Assembly (NCBI GenBank): GCA_900468805.1
Contig: UEIF01000009.1
Span: 248,001 to 312,000, forward strand
Reading direction: 5' to 3'
Source: Hyphomicrobiales bacterium
Lineage (GTDB): Bacteria; Pseudomonadota; Alphaproteobacteria; Rhizobiales; Rhizobiaceae
DNA length: 64,000 bases
Part shown: positions 26,112 through 35,622 of the stretch, in pieces
How positions within the stretch are numbered: position 1 is the first letter of the stretch
Layout of the letters: each line of letters opens with the position of its first letter
Notes under the pieces: generated by a model
Seen by the model: the letters and a program-made list of their open reading frames with translations, nothing else
Databases searched by the model: none
What the model was told of the DNA's origin: nothing
Translations under genes and position numbers: made by a program

Positions 26112-28318
26112 CAATTTCAACTGTTCCCCCAGATCGTAACGTCCCGCTGTCGTCGATGCGTTATGACCCCAGGTTTCAGACAGAGACCAAATCGGACGAC
26201 TTTGATCTGACATCAGGCATGCGCCTCATCCGCCGAAGGGTCGTCATGATCGCGGCGCTGACAGCACTCTTTATGGTGCCTGCCATTACGATGATTTCCG
26301 GATTTAAGCCGAACTATCACGCCGAGTCCCGGTTGATCATTCACAGGCCATTAGCAACAACGCTCGGCGCCGAAGATAACAGTCGCAATGATCCTCTGGA
26401 CCTTACATCGGAGATCGAGCGATTGCTTTCCAGAAGCGCCGCCGAACGGGTGATCCGCGATCTTCAGCTCGATGAGCGGCCAGAATTCAATGCGGCACTG
26501 CGTAAGGCCTCTGTTGCCGCAAAGGTCCGGGAAATGTTGCGCGGCCTGGTCGACAGCGAAAAACCGTCCTTGCCGATACGAGACAGCATCGAGCCTATCA
26601 TCCCCGCATATTACAAGGCGCTGCGCGTATGGAGTGACGGCCAGGGTGACGTTATCCAGATCGGATTCGATGCGAGCGATCCCAAACTGGCCGCCGCAGT
26701 CCCGAACCTGCTCATGAGCATCTACCTTGAAGAGCGCAAGGACAGCATCCGCAGCCGCCTGGACGCTGCGGAAGAATGGCTTCTGCAGCGTATCGCCGAA
26801 CAACAGGATCGCGTGAAGACAGCGCGAGAAGCTGCTGACAAATATCAGGAAACGGCCAGTGTCGTTTCGGACGATGACACTCAGGGTGAGCAGATCAAGT
26901 CGCTGATGGAGTTGAGTGAGCGGCAAACAAAAATCGAACAAAGCCGCGCTGAAGTCGAAGCAACGATTTCGACGCTGGAAACAGCCGACGATTCTTCGCT
27001 TGCTCTCCAGAACATACCCCTTCCCGATAGCATCGGCGCGATGGAACGCGACCTGCGCGCACAGAAGCTAGATCTGGAGCGCCTTCTTCAGACCTATGGC
27101 AACGATGCCGAAGCAGTGGTCGACCTGCGCGAGAAGATTGCCAAGTCCCACACCGACCTCGGCCGTGCGGTCGATCGGTATCTCCAGTCCATGCGCGCCA
27201 AGCTGGCGGCGCTTGATCATGAAAATAGTGCGGTCCGCTCTGCGTTCGCAGCCGCCCAGGTGCAACGTTCCCACTCGGCCCTGGCGCAAACCGAGTTGTT
27301 GCGACTGCAGCGCATCGTTGACAGAGAGCAAACGACGCTGGACGAACTCGAAAAGCAACGCCGTGGTCTTGCTGGACAGGCCATGCTGCCGGGAGCGGAA
27401 CTTGAGGTTTTGTCACCGGCTGCAGAGCCGCTCGGGCCGCAGGGTCGCGGACGGCTTTTCTACCTGATCGGCGCCATGGTCGCTTCGATTTCGATCGCGG
27501 TGACGGTCGCCTTCGTGGTTGAGATGGTGGACAGGTCGGTCCGCAGCTTCGACCAGTTGGCCGGAATGGCACGCATAATACCTGGCGGTTTTATACCGCG
27601 CTTGACCAGGAAAAGCCGGAATAATCCTTCGGCACTGTTCGGCCATGGACAAGGCGGGATGTTTGACGAAGCGATGCGCACTGTCATGATTTCGCTCAAA
27701 CAGTCCAACGGCGGAAAATTGCCCAACAGCATTGTGGTGACGTCTGCGCACAGCGGCGAAGGCAAGTCGCTTGTCGCCAGATCGCTGGCAATCGAACTGG
27801 CGGCCAACGGGAATTCGGTGCTGCTTATCGATGGCGACCTTCGACGCGGAAATCTCGATGTGCTTTTCAAGTCAGGTTTAAAGCAAGGATTGAATGAATT
27901 CCTGAGCGGACAAGCCCAACTACAGGACATCATCTGTCACCATCCAAGCGGTATCGACTTCATTCCTGCCGGTAGCCCCAGTCCCAACCGGCGCGCTCAT
28001 TTGAATGATGTGGCTGACATTATCGAGATGGCACGGGCAAATGGCCAGATCGTGATCTTCGACAGTGCGCCTGTACTGGCCTCGTCCGACACGATGCATA
28101 TGACTGCGTTGGTCGAGCGAACCTTGATGATAGTAAAATGGGCAAAGACCAGCCGTCGCGCCGTCGAAATTACCGCGCTGCATCTGAGAAGCGCACGAAT
28201 CTCCGAAATTGTTGTCGCAATAAATAAGGTTAAGCCGAAAAAACACGCCCTATACAACTTCAGTGACTCGGAGTTATTTTCAAGAGCGCTCATGAAATAC
28301 CATGACTACAAGACATGA
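26108..28318 (+). CDS. wzc: Wzc-type polysaccharide co-polymerase with tyrosine autokinase domain
   Basis: 736 aa. A first membrane helix near residues 47-68 and a second near 450-475 enclose a periplasmic coiled-coil region (about 210-430), the Wzz architecture. The cytoplasmic BY-kinase domain has Walker A SAHSGEGKS (about 545-553), Walker A' LLIDGDLRRG (about 572) and Walker B IVIFDSAPV (about 647). The C-terminal tail has only three or so Tyr (LYNF, KYHDYKT), fewer than in E. coli Wzc. It controls chain length and export of the polymer together with Wzy and an outer membrane Wza, which is not seen in this window. It is coupled to the two upstream GT4 genes. A weak 7-bp hairpin (28314-28333) overlaps the stop. 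Confidence 0.92.
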   Translation: MTISTVPPDRNVPLSSMRYDPRFQTETKSDDFDLTSGMRLIRRRVVMIAALTALFMVPAITMISGFKPNYHAESRLIIHRPLATTLGAEDNSRNDPLDLTSEIERLLSRSAAERVIRDLQLDERPEFNAALRKASVAAKVREMLRGLVDSEKPSLPIRDSIEPIIPAYYKALRVWSDGQGDVIQIGFDASDPKLAAAVPNLLMSIYLEERKDSIRSRLDAAEEWLLQRIAEQQDRVKTAREAADKYQETASVVSDDDTQGEQIKSLMELSERQTKIEQSRAEVEATISTLETADDSSLALQNIPLPDSIGAMERDLRAQKLDLERLLQTYGNDAEAVVDLREKIAKSHTDLGRAVDRYLQSMRAKLAALDHENSAVRSAFAAAQVQRSHSALAQTELLRLQRIVDREQTTLDELEKQRRGLAGQAMLPGAELEVLSPAAEPLGPQGRGRLFYLIGAMVASISIAVTVAFVVEMVDRSVRSFDQLAGMARIIPGGFIPRLTRKSRNNPSALFGHGQGGMFDEAMRTVMISLKQSNGGKLPNSIVVTSAHSGEGKSLVARSLAIELAANGNSVLLIDGDLRRGNLDVLFKSGLKQGLNEFLSGQAQLQDIICHHPSGIDFIPAGSPSPNRRAHLNDVADIIEMARANGQIVIFDSAPVLASSDTMHMTALVERTLMIVKWAKTSRRAVEITALHLRSARISEIVVAINKVKPKKHALYNFSDSELFSRALMKYHDYKT

Positions 28319-28490
28319 AATTTCACTTTCATGGAAAGGTACTTGGCACGGGTAGTCACTGTATCGGGGCTTTGGAAATGAGGGGCCATTCGAACTGCCG
28401 AGCTAAAAACTGCTTCGCCAAGCGTACCGCGCCTGGCGGGGCGACATCAACTTTTCGAAACAACTGTAGTACCAGAGTTGGAGGGTGATC

Positions 28491-29594
28491 ATGGATACCG
28501 GAGTAAGACATAACCGCAAAGTTGCGCTGATAACCGGCGTAACAGGTCAGGACGGCGCATATCTGGCCGAATTGCTCTTGGAGAAAGGGTATATTGTCCA
28601 CGGCATCAAGCGGCGCTCGTCGTCCTTCAACACCAATCGTATCGAGCATCTCTATGAGGATCCCCATGTCGAGAATCCTCGCTTCATCCTCCACTACGGG
28701 GATATGACCGATGCAACGAACCTCATTCGGGTGGTTCAGGAAACGCAGCCTGACGAGATCTACAATCTTGCTGCACAAAGCCACGTCCAGGTGTCTTTCG
28801 AGACGCCTGAATATACCGCCAACGCGGATGGAACCGGCACCCTGCGGCTGCTTGAAGCCATTCGCCTTCTGGGCCTCACCAAGAAAACACGATTCTATCA
28901 GGCATCCACCTCCGAGCTCTACGGCAAGGTTCAGGCGGTCCCGCAGAACGAGACGACGCCTTTCTACCCTCGATCCCCCTACGCTGCCGCCAAGCTGTAT
29001 GCCTACTGGATCGTGGTCAACTATCGCGAGGCCTATGGCATGCATGCCTCAAACGGCATCCTGTTCAACCATGAAAGCCCGATCCGCGGCGAAACCTTCG
29101 TGACCCGCAAGATTACCCGGGCGGCGGCGGCCATCCATCTCGGCCTGCAGGACCGGCTCTATCTCGGCAATCTCGATGCAAAGCGCGATTGGGGACATGC
29201 GCGAGAATATGTCCGCGGCATGTGGCTGATGCTGCAGCAGGATGAACCGGAGGACTATGTTCTTGCGACCGGCGAAACGCACACCGTTCGCTCCTTTGTC
29301 GAGAAGTCCTTTGCCAGAGTGGGCATGCCGATCGACTGGCAAGGCGAAGGCGTCGAGGAAAAAGGATATGACAAGCTATCCGGCCGGTGTGTGGTGGAGG
29401 TCGATCCGGCCTATTTCCGACCCACTGAAGTCGACCTTCTGCTTGGCGACCCGACGAAGGCGCATACGAAACTCGGCTGGAAGCACGAGGTCAGTCTTGA
29501 TCAGCTGGTTTCGGAGATGGTTCGCGAGGACCTGAAAGTCATGGCCCGCAATGTTCCGACGGTTGGTGCGAATAAGGGCTTGGTGCATGCCTGA
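28491..29594 (+). CDS. gmd: GDP-mannose 4,6-dehydratase
   Basis: 367 aa; the ATG at 28491 has GGAGGG 6 nt upstream. It is an extended SDR with [40 protein letters not shown], the catalytic [10 protein letters not shown] and [11 protein letters not shown] (Tyr and Lys), and [20 protein letters not shown]. All are hallmarks of Gmd. It converts GDP-mannose to GDP-4-keto-6-deoxymannose using bound NADP in the cytoplasm. It overlaps the following fcl gene by 8 bp, giving the two-step GDP-L-fucose pathway. In rhizobia the pair can serve Nod factor, LPS or exopolysaccharide fucosylation; here the context favours the polysaccharide. Confidence 0.95.
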   Translation: MDTGVRHNRKVALITGVTGQDGAYLAELLLEKGYIVHGIKRRSSSFNTNRIEHLYEDPHVENPRFILHYGDMTDATNLIRVVQETQPDEIYNLAAQSHVQVSFETPEYTANADGTGTLRLLEAIRLLGLTKKTRFYQASTSELYGKVQAVPQNETTPFYPRSPYAAAKLYAYWIVVNYREAYGMHASNGILFNHESPIRGETFVTRKITRAAAAIHLGLQDRLYLGNLDAKRDWGHAREYVRGMWLMLQQDEPEDYVLATGETHTVRSFVEKSFARVGMPIDWQGEGVEEKGYDKLSGRCVVEVDPAYFRPTEVDLLLGDPTKAHTKLGWKHEVSLDQLVSEMVREDLKVMARNVPTVGANKGLVHA

Positions 29595-30558
29595 GCTCAT
29601 CTACAGCCTTGCCGGAAAAAGGGTCTATGTCGCGGGCCACCGAGGCATGGTGGGCTCGGCGATAGTCCGGCGTCTCGCGTCCGAGGGCTGCGAGATCTTG
29701 ACGGCCCCGCACGCCGAGATCGATCTCAGACGGCAGGATCAGGTGGAGGCATGGATGGCAAAGAACCGTCCTGATGCCGTCTTCCTGGCGGCTGCGAAGG
29801 TCGGCGGCATTCTCGCCAATGATACCTATCCGGCCGACTTCCTCTACGACAACCTTATCCTCGAGGCGAACATCATCCACGCCGCTTATAAAGTTCGCGT
29901 CGAAAAGCTGATGTTTCTGGGTTCGTCCTGCATCTATCCGAAGTTCGCCGATCAGCCGATCGTCGAAGAGGCGCTTCTCACCGGATCGCTCGAACCCACG
30001 AATGAATGGTATGCGATCGCGAAAATTGCCGGACTGAAGCTTTGTGCTGCTTACCGAAAACAGCATGGAAAGGACTTTATCTCGGCCATGCCCACCAATC
30101 TCTATGGGCCAGGTGACAATTTTGACCTCGATTCAAGCCATGTCATGCCAGCGCTGATACGCAAGGCGCATGAGGCAAAGCACAAGGGAGAGAAGGAAAT
30201 ACGCATCTGGGGCACCGGAACACCGCTGCGCGAATTCCTACATGTCGAGGATTGCGCCGACGCCTGCATCCATCTCATGAAGACCTATTCCGCCGAAGGT
30301 CACGTGAATGTCGGCTCAGGCGAAGACATTAGCATCCTCGAACTGGCTGGGCTCGTCGCAGAGGTCGTCGGCTTCGAAGGCGAGATCACACGAGACCTTA
30401 CCAAGCCGGACGGTACGCCACGCAAGCTGATGAGCGCTGATAAGCTCCGCGCTCTCGGCTGGTCACCGAAGATCGGCCTGAAGGAGGGCGTCGCGGACGC
30501 CTACCACTCCTTCCTGAATGGGCATTATCTCGAACGCCACAACGAGGCTGCAGAGTGA
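29587..30558 (+). CDS. fcl: GDP-L-fucose synthase
   Basis: 323 aa from the ATG at 29587, inside the end of gmd; an upstream alternative at 29551 is less likely. Motifs: [56 protein letters not shown] (catalytic Tyr and Lys), [12 protein letters not shown] and [15 protein letters not shown]. It catalyses epimerisation at C3/C5 and NADPH-dependent reduction at C4 of GDP-4-keto-6-deoxymannose to GDP-L-fucose. No fucosyltransferase can be named among the nearby transferases. It ends 52 bp before the convergent cyclic-di-GMP gene. Confidence 0.95.
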   Translation: MPELIYSLAGKRVYVAGHRGMVGSAIVRRLASEGCEILTAPHAEIDLRRQDQVEAWMAKNRPDAVFLAAAKVGGILANDTYPADFLYDNLILEANIIHAAYKVRVEKLMFLGSSCIYPKFADQPIVEEALLTGSLEPTNEWYAIAKIAGLKLCAAYRKQHGKDFISAMPTNLYGPGDNFDLDSSHVMPALIRKAHEAKHKGEKEIRIWGTGTPLREFLHVEDCADACIHLMKTYSAEGHVNVGSGEDISILELAGLVAEVVGFEGEITRDLTKPDGTPRKLMSADKLRALGWSPKIGLKEGVADAYHSFLNGHYLERHNEAAE

Positions 30559-30609
30559 TCGCGGGCCAGCTGTCGTCACAGTAACCGCGTTATCTGACGC
30601 GCCTGATCG

Positions 30610-32466
30610 TCAGCGCATCAAGTTCACGGGCCGCTTGAGTTTTCGCTTCGGCTTGCTTGCCGATGAGGAAGTCTCGGGCCGCAGCGCTTCAGTTGCCCTA
30701 TCGCGGTCAACCGGCCGGCCGAACAGATATCCCTGCACATAGGGGCATCCGAGGCCCTGCAGACGTTCTGCCTGATCTTCCGTTTCGACACCTTCGGCTA
30801 CGATGCGGGTATCGAGGCCGATCGACATGTCGATAAGGGCTTTGACGATGACTGCGCCGGGTCCATCGGACATCCGGTCAATGAAGGTCTTGTCAATCTT
30901 GATGATATCGACGGGGAAATTCAACAGATGTGTGAGCGAGGCGTAACCCGTGCCGAAATCGTCGAGCGCCACAAGCAGCCCTTCCCTTCGAAGCTCCTCG
31001 ATTGCTCTTGCCACCTTCCCGTCTTTTTCGTCCATATAGACCGTTTCGGTGACCTCGAGCACGACATGCTTGAGAGGCGTGCGGTGGCGGGCGAAAACGC
31101 TTTTGATCCGCTCGCAGAGATTTCCCTGATTGAAATCCGCCATGGATACGTTGACGCTCACATATTGAAACGAGAGCCCGAGATCGAGCCAGTATCGGAT
31201 GTCGCGCGCGACCTGCTCCAGCATCCGGTCCGTCAGGAGGTGGCCCATCGACGGATCCTGGAGCGCCTCGGCAAACGCGCCGGGTGAGAGGATCTGGCCG
31301 CCGTCCGTACGAATGCGGCACAGAGCCTCGAGGCCGACGATTTCCTGCATTGGAAGGCTGACGATCGGCTGATAATACGCCTCTATCCGATCTTCGGCCA
31401 AGGCGCTCGTCACGGTCTGCAGTGCCCGAAACCGGTTTGCGATCGCCCCGGCAAGATCGTCGCTGTAAAGCACGAACCCGCCTCTGGCCGTCTGCTTGGC
31501 ATGGTGGAGTGCAAGATTTGCATGTTGCAGAAAGGTCGGAACGTCGGGTGGCTCAGACGGTTCAGAGGTCGCGCCGCCGCAGGTGACCGAGACCGGCAGG
31601 AGATGTTCGTTGCGCTGCGGTGTCCGATTCTCCAGAGCGCGCAGAATTTCTGCCGAAACTGCTGACAATTCCGTTGCGGGACGACTTTCGATCAAGACTG
31701 CGAACTCATCGGCGTCCACCCTGAAGGTAGTGGCCGGCGCTGCGATCCGAGCAACTACTTGACCGACCTCCAGGATCAGTCTGTCGCCGGTCGCATGCCC
31801 GAAGGCATCGTTGACCCGGCCTAGCTGATCGATATCGACGAGCAGAACCGAAAGAGGGGCAGACGCACTGTCGACGGCCGCCTCCAGTGTTTTCAAAAAG
31901 TTGGCGCGGTTGCCGAAGCCGGTGAGGTTGTCGAAAAAGGCGAGCCTCTGATTGTCGGCCTTCACCTCCTCGCGCTCAAGCACGAGCGAGCAAAGGTCGA
32001 GGCATTCGGCGACGATCATTCGTTCTTCGGGGGTGGGGCCGCGATTGTCCTTGTAGTAAAATCCAAATGCCCCGAGCACGCGTCCGTCACTGCGCAGGAT
32101 GGGGCTGGACCAACACGCCTTGACGCCATGTTCTTTCGCAAGGATGTCGGCAAGCGGCCGATAGGGGATCCAGAGCGGATCAGCAAAGATATCAGTAACA
32201 GCGATCGGCCTGCGGAAATGGGCAGCCGTACCGCACGAGCCAACATCCGGTCCGATCGGTATCCCATCGAGCGCGTCCGAATAGGTCTTGGCGATTGTCG
32301 GCCCTGCCAGGGGATGCAGGAGCCCTTCACGGTCAACAGTCACGATTGAACAAATGACGCCGGCTGCAAGCCGTTCAGCATGGTCGCAAATGCGATCGCC
32401 GGCCTCTTCGAGGGAAGATCCCCGTGCCAGCATATCCAGAATTTCCTGCTGAAGCTGTCCTCGCAT
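30610..32466 (-). CDS. GAF-GGDEF-EAL protein, probable c-di-GMP phosphodiesterase
   Basis: 618 aa, no membrane helix; GGAGG lies 6 nt before the ATG. Residues about 1-165 are GAF-like (GPDVGSCGTAAHFRRPIAVTDI). A GGDEF domain (about 175-335) keeps LTGFGNRANFL but its signature is VDADEF, so diguanylate cyclase activity is probably lost. An EAL domain (about 345-595) keeps LEALCR, NVSMADF, EVTETVYMDE, LDDFGTGYASL, IKIDKTFID and AEGVET, the metal and catalytic set of active phosphodiesterases. It should lower c-di-GMP in response to a GAF signal. It is convergent with fcl, beside the polysaccharide block, so a link to polymer production is plausible but not proven. Confidence 0.9.
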   Translation of the reverse strand: MRGQLQQEILDMLARGSSLEEAGDRICDHAERLAAGVICSIVTVDREGLLHPLAGPTIAKTYSDALDGIPIGPDVGSCGTAAHFRRPIAVTDIFADPLWIPYRPLADILAKEHGVKACWSSPILRSDGRVLGAFGFYYKDNRGPTPEERMIVAECLDLCSLVLEREEVKADNQRLAFFDNLTGFGNRANFLKTLEAAVDSASAPLSVLLVDIDQLGRVNDAFGHATGDRLILEVGQVVARIAAPATTFRVDADEFAVLIESRPATELSAVSAEILRALENRTPQRNEHLLPVSVTCGGATSEPSEPPDVPTFLQHANLALHHAKQTARGGFVLYSDDLAGAIANRFRALQTVTSALAEDRIEAYYQPIVSLPMQEIVGLEALCRIRTDGGQILSPGAFAEALQDPSMGHLLTDRMLEQVARDIRYWLDLGLSFQYVSVNVSMADFNQGNLCERIKSVFARHRTPLKHVVLEVTETVYMDEKDGKVARAIEELRREGLLVALDDFGTGYASLTHLLNFPVDIIKIDKTFIDRMSDGPGAVIVKALIDMSIGLDTRIVAEGVETEDQAERLQGLGCPYVQGYLFGRPVDRDRATEALRPETSSSASKPKRKLKRPVNLMR

Positions 32467-32668
32467 GCCTGGCCTCCGTCATGTCGCCCTGCGCTCGAAC
32501 GGTCTCGAAGCTCGATCGACCGGTTAAGATCGAAACTAGCAGGTATCATGTTACAGGTTTGGAAATATATCGCCTACAATTCGAGCCCAAGGTTGGAGCG
32601 TATTGTCACCTGGTAGACAGCAACGGCGAAGCGAAGCGGCTGATATATGTACCTCCGACTCGATACGT

Positions 32669-33304
32669 TTAGCCCTGAAGAATGTGCTGCCGCACCAATC
32701 CCTTCAGATACTCCGCATCGCCGGCTTCGATTGCATCGATCATCAGGTGATGCTCCCGGCTCGACTGCTCCACACGGGCGCGTGTCCGCCACTGCGAAAC
32801 CGGCGCCGATGAGGTCCGCTGGCGAATTTCCGTGATGAGATCGACCAGTTCCAGATTGCCGCCGAGGATCAGCAAATGGCGATGAAAGGCGAGATTTGCC
32901 TCGTAGAGTTCCAGCATGGTGCCATTCAGCACCATGAAGTCGAACTGCTCCGCAAGTCCGCGCAAACTGGCGATATCTGCCAGCGACGCGTTCTGAATGA
33001 TCGTACCGACGATGGCCGTTTCCAGGATGATACGGATCTCGCTGACTTCTCGCGCTCGCCGCCCATCCGGCTCGTAGACATGGTAGCCGCGGTTCGGCAC
33101 GTGTTCGACGAGCCTCTTCTGGGCGAGGCGGTCGAGAGCTCGGCGCACTTCGGGCCGCGTGCAGTTGTAACGTCGCTCAAGATCGATCTGCTTCAACCAT
33201 GTTCCGGGCAGGAGGACACCGGCTAGGATGTCCTGAAGCACGAGATCAGTCACGTCGCGCCCGGCAGATGTTCCCTGCCCCGAATCCATCACGACATCCG
33301 CCAT
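32669..33304 (-). CDS. GntR-family regulator, FCD subfamily
   Basis: 211 aa; AGGGGAAG lies upstream of the ATG at 33304. The N-terminal winged helix spans about 15-80 (LQDILAGVLLPGTWLKQIDLERRY, TRPEVRRALDRLAQKRLVEHV). The FCD ligand domain follows, with ILETAIVGTII and metal-type His residues in NLAFHRHLL and REHHLMIDAIEAGD. It is divergent from the M20/ABC operon across a 177-bp gap holding a near-perfect 30-bp palindrome (33424-33453). It is most likely the local repressor, responding to the transported compound or its product. Confidence 0.88.
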   Translation of the reverse strand: MADVVMDSGQGTSAGRDVTDLVLQDILAGVLLPGTWLKQIDLERRYNCTRPEVRRALDRLAQKRLVEHVPNRGYHVYEPDGRRAREVSEIRIILETAIVGTIIQNASLADIASLRGLAEQFDFMVLNGTMLELYEANLAFHRHLLILGGNLELVDLITEIRQRTSSAPVSQWRTRARVEQSSREHHLMIDAIEAGDAEYLKGLVRQHILQG

Positions 33305-33423
33305 TCTAACTTCCCCTGACTTTCCTCATCGATACCACGGGCTGAAGCATTTCCCTAAGGCAGCCCGAACTGTTTGCCGTGATGAAAATTTATTCGTGCA
33401 CACGGATTGCGCATAAATTTTTT

Positions 33424-33453
33424 GTATCCTAAATTGGCGCCAATTTTGGATAC
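33424..33453. promoter_or_regulatory. 30-bp palindrome, probable operator of the divergent GntR regulator
   Basis: The outer arms GTATCC (33424-33429) and GGATAC (33448-33453) and the inner arms AAATTGGC (33431-33438) and GCCAATTT (33439-33446) form a dyad with a single mismatch pair (T33430/T33447). It ends 28 bp before the M20 start, where a repressor would block transcription or its start. Confidence 0.7.
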
Positions 33454-33481
33454 TATGTAAGACAAAGCTGTTTTGGAAGCC

Positions 33482-34906
33482 ATGAAAAACTCGGAAGCCG
33501 TGTGGGACATCGTTGAAGCCAAGAGCGCAGCCTTCTTTGCGCTCAGCGATCGGATCTGGGATACGCCGGAGACGAATTACGAAGAATATCGCTCCGCCGA
33601 AGAGCATGCCCGCCAGCTGGAAGCGGAAGGATTTCGTGTCGAGCGCGGCGTTGCGGGACTGCCGACGGCCGTCATGGGCGAAGCCGGCGAAGACGGCCCT
33701 GTCATCGCGATCCTCGGAGAGTTCGACGCACTGCCCGGGCTTAGCCAGGAAGCCGGTCTCGCTGAAAAGCGTGAAGTGACGGCAAATGGCAATGGCCATG
33801 GATGCGGCCACAACATGCTTGGCGCCGGTTCGATGCTGGCGGCAGCGGCGGTGAAGGACTTCCTCGCCGCAAACGGCCTCAAGGGCCGCGTGCGTTATTA
33901 CGGCTGCCCGGCAGAAGAAGGCGGGTCCTCCAAGGGCTTCATGGTTCGTGCGGGTATCTTCGATGACGTCGATATTGCCATTTGCTGGCATCCGGCTGCC
34001 TTTGCCGGTGTCAATAACCCGGTCTCGCTTGCCTGCAACGAACTCAATTTCCATTTCACCGGCCGCGCCTCGCACGCCTCGGCAACGCCGCATCTCGGCC
34101 GTAGCGCGCTCGATGCCGTCGAACTGATGAATGTTGGCGTCAACTATATGCGCGAGCATATGCCCTCAACGGCGCGCGTCCATTATGCTGTAACCGATAC
34201 AGGCGGGTCGGCGCCGAACGTGGTGCAGGCCCGTGCGACGGTGCGCTATCTCATCCGCTCCCGAAATCTCCCCGAACTCCTGTCGCTCGTCGCCCGTGTC
34301 AAAAAGGTGGCGGAGGGCGCAGCCCTCATGACCGAGACGTCAGTCCGCAGCGAAGTCATCAGCGGCGATGCCAACCTCGTCGGCAATGCTCCGCTCGAAG
34401 ATTTGATGTTTGCCAACCTCGAGCGCCTCGGTCCGCCCGTTTTCGATGATGGCGACCGCGCAACCGCCCGGAAATTCCAGGCGACCATGAGCACCGAGGA
34501 TATTGCCTCCTCCTACGCGCGTTTCGGCCTGAAGCCGAAGAAGGACCAGCCGCTTTGCGAGGAAATCTTCCCGCTCTATGCTGGCGACAGCACGATCGTC
34601 GGCTCCACCGATGTCGGCAGCGTCAGCTGGGTCGTACCGACGGTACAGATGCGCGGTGCGACCTATGCGATCGGCACGCCCGGCCATTCCTGGCAGCTCG
34701 TCGCCCAGGGTAAGCTTCCGGCAGCCCACAAAGGCACCGAACATGCGGCGAAAGTCATGGCGAGTACCGCCATCGACCTGATCCGCGATCCTGATCTCAT
34801 CGAGGCGGCCAAGGCGGACCTGAAGGGTCGCCTCGATGGGACGCCATTCGTCAATCCGATCCCTGATGACGTTCAGCCGCCGCTGCCGCAGAAGCAGGCA
34901 TCATGA
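33482..34906 (+). CDS. M20 family amidohydrolase, AbgB-like
   Basis: 474 aa from the ATG at 33482; a TTG at 33473 is possible. Metal-ligand motifs of the M20 dipeptidase fold are present: GEFDALPG near residue 82, GHGCGHNMLGAGS near 103, YGCPAEEGGSSKGF (general base Glu) and a late GTPGHSW His. The lid domain is seen in GRASHASATPHLGRSALDAVEL. AbgB-type enzymes cleave amide bonds of N-acylated or p-aminobenzoyl amino acids in the cytoplasm. Its stop overlaps the ABC permease start, so the operon likely imports and deacylates an amino-acid conjugate. The precise substrate is unknown. Confidence 0.88.
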   Translation: MKNSEAVWDIVEAKSAAFFALSDRIWDTPETNYEEYRSAEEHARQLEAEGFRVERGVAGLPTAVMGEAGEDGPVIAILGEFDALPGLSQEAGLAEKREVTANGNGHGCGHNMLGAGSMLAAAAVKDFLAANGLKGRVRYYGCPAEEGGSSKGFMVRAGIFDDVDIAICWHPAAFAGVNNPVSLACNELNFHFTGRASHASATPHLGRSALDAVELMNVGVNYMREHMPSTARVHYAVTDTGGSAPNVVQARATVRYLIRSRNLPELLSLVARVKKVAEGAALMTETSVRSEVISGDANLVGNAPLEDLMFANLERLGPPVFDDGDRATARKFQATMSTEDIASSYARFGLKPKKDQPLCEEIFPLYAGDSTIVGSTDVGSVSWVVPTVQMRGATYAIGTPGHSWQLVAQGKLPAAHKGTEHAAKVMASTAIDLIRDPDLIEAAKADLKGRLDGTPFVNPIPDDVQPPLPQKQAS

Positions 34907-35622
34907 ACCAGCCCGGCATCCTCGAGCTGATTAGTTTCGGCCCCGACGGATGGGGCAAAGCGCTCATGGCCGGTGCGTGGATGACGATTCTTGTTGCGAT
35001 TTCCGGTTATGCGATCGGCGCGGTGATCGGCACTTTCGGTGCCTGGGCGAAGATATCGGGCGGCCGCGGCGTCAGGATCGCCGCCGATACCTATACGACG
35101 GTTCTTCGCGGCATACCGGATCTCTTGGTCATCTACCTCTTCTATTTCGGAGGCAGCGCCGCCGTCACGGCGCTCGGCCGGCTTTTCGGGGCCGAAGGCT
35201 TCCTCGGCTTCCCGGGTTTTCTTGCCGGATCGCTCGCCGTTGGCGTGACCTCAGGTGCACAATTTACCGAGGTGTTCCGAGGGGCGTTCAAGGCGGTCCA
35301 CGCCGGTGAGATCGAGGCTGCAATTGCCTGCGGCATGGGCCGTATATTGCGGTTTCGCCGCATCGTCGCGCCATTGACGCTTCGCCACGCACTGCCAGGC
35401 CTTGGCAATGTCTGGCAAGTCGTCCTGAAGGAATCCGCGCTCGTTTCCATCACCGGCGTGGCCGAACTGCTCCGCCAGACACAAGTCGCCGCCGGCTCGA
35501 CCGGTCTACCCTTCGATTTCTATGTCGTCGCCGGATCGATCTATCTCATTATATCAACTGGTTCCGGCCCTTTCCTGAGGCGAGCTGAAAAGCACTTCTC
35601 TCGCGGCGTAAGGAGAAGCTGA
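34903..35622 (+). CDS. Polar amino-acid ABC transporter permease (HisQ-like)
   Basis: 239 aa with about five membrane helices. The EAA loop region reads EIEAAIACGMGRILRFRRIVAP, and the N-terminal HisM/GlnP-type signature includes YTTVLRGIPDLLVIYLFYFGG. The start overlaps the M20 stop (ATGA) and the stop overlaps the second permease (TGATG at 35620). It forms a heterodimer with the next gene product in the inner membrane. Confidence 0.9.
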   Translation: MNQPGILELISFGPDGWGKALMAGAWMTILVAISGYAIGAVIGTFGAWAKISGGRGVRIAADTYTTVLRGIPDLLVIYLFYFGGSAAVTALGRLFGAEGFLGFPGFLAGSLAVGVTSGAQFTEVFRGAFKAVHAGEIEAAIACGMGRILRFRRIVAPLTLRHALPGLGNVWQVVLKESALVSITGVAELLRQTQVAAGSTGLPFDFYVVAGSIYLIISTGSGPFLRRAEKHFSRGVRRS

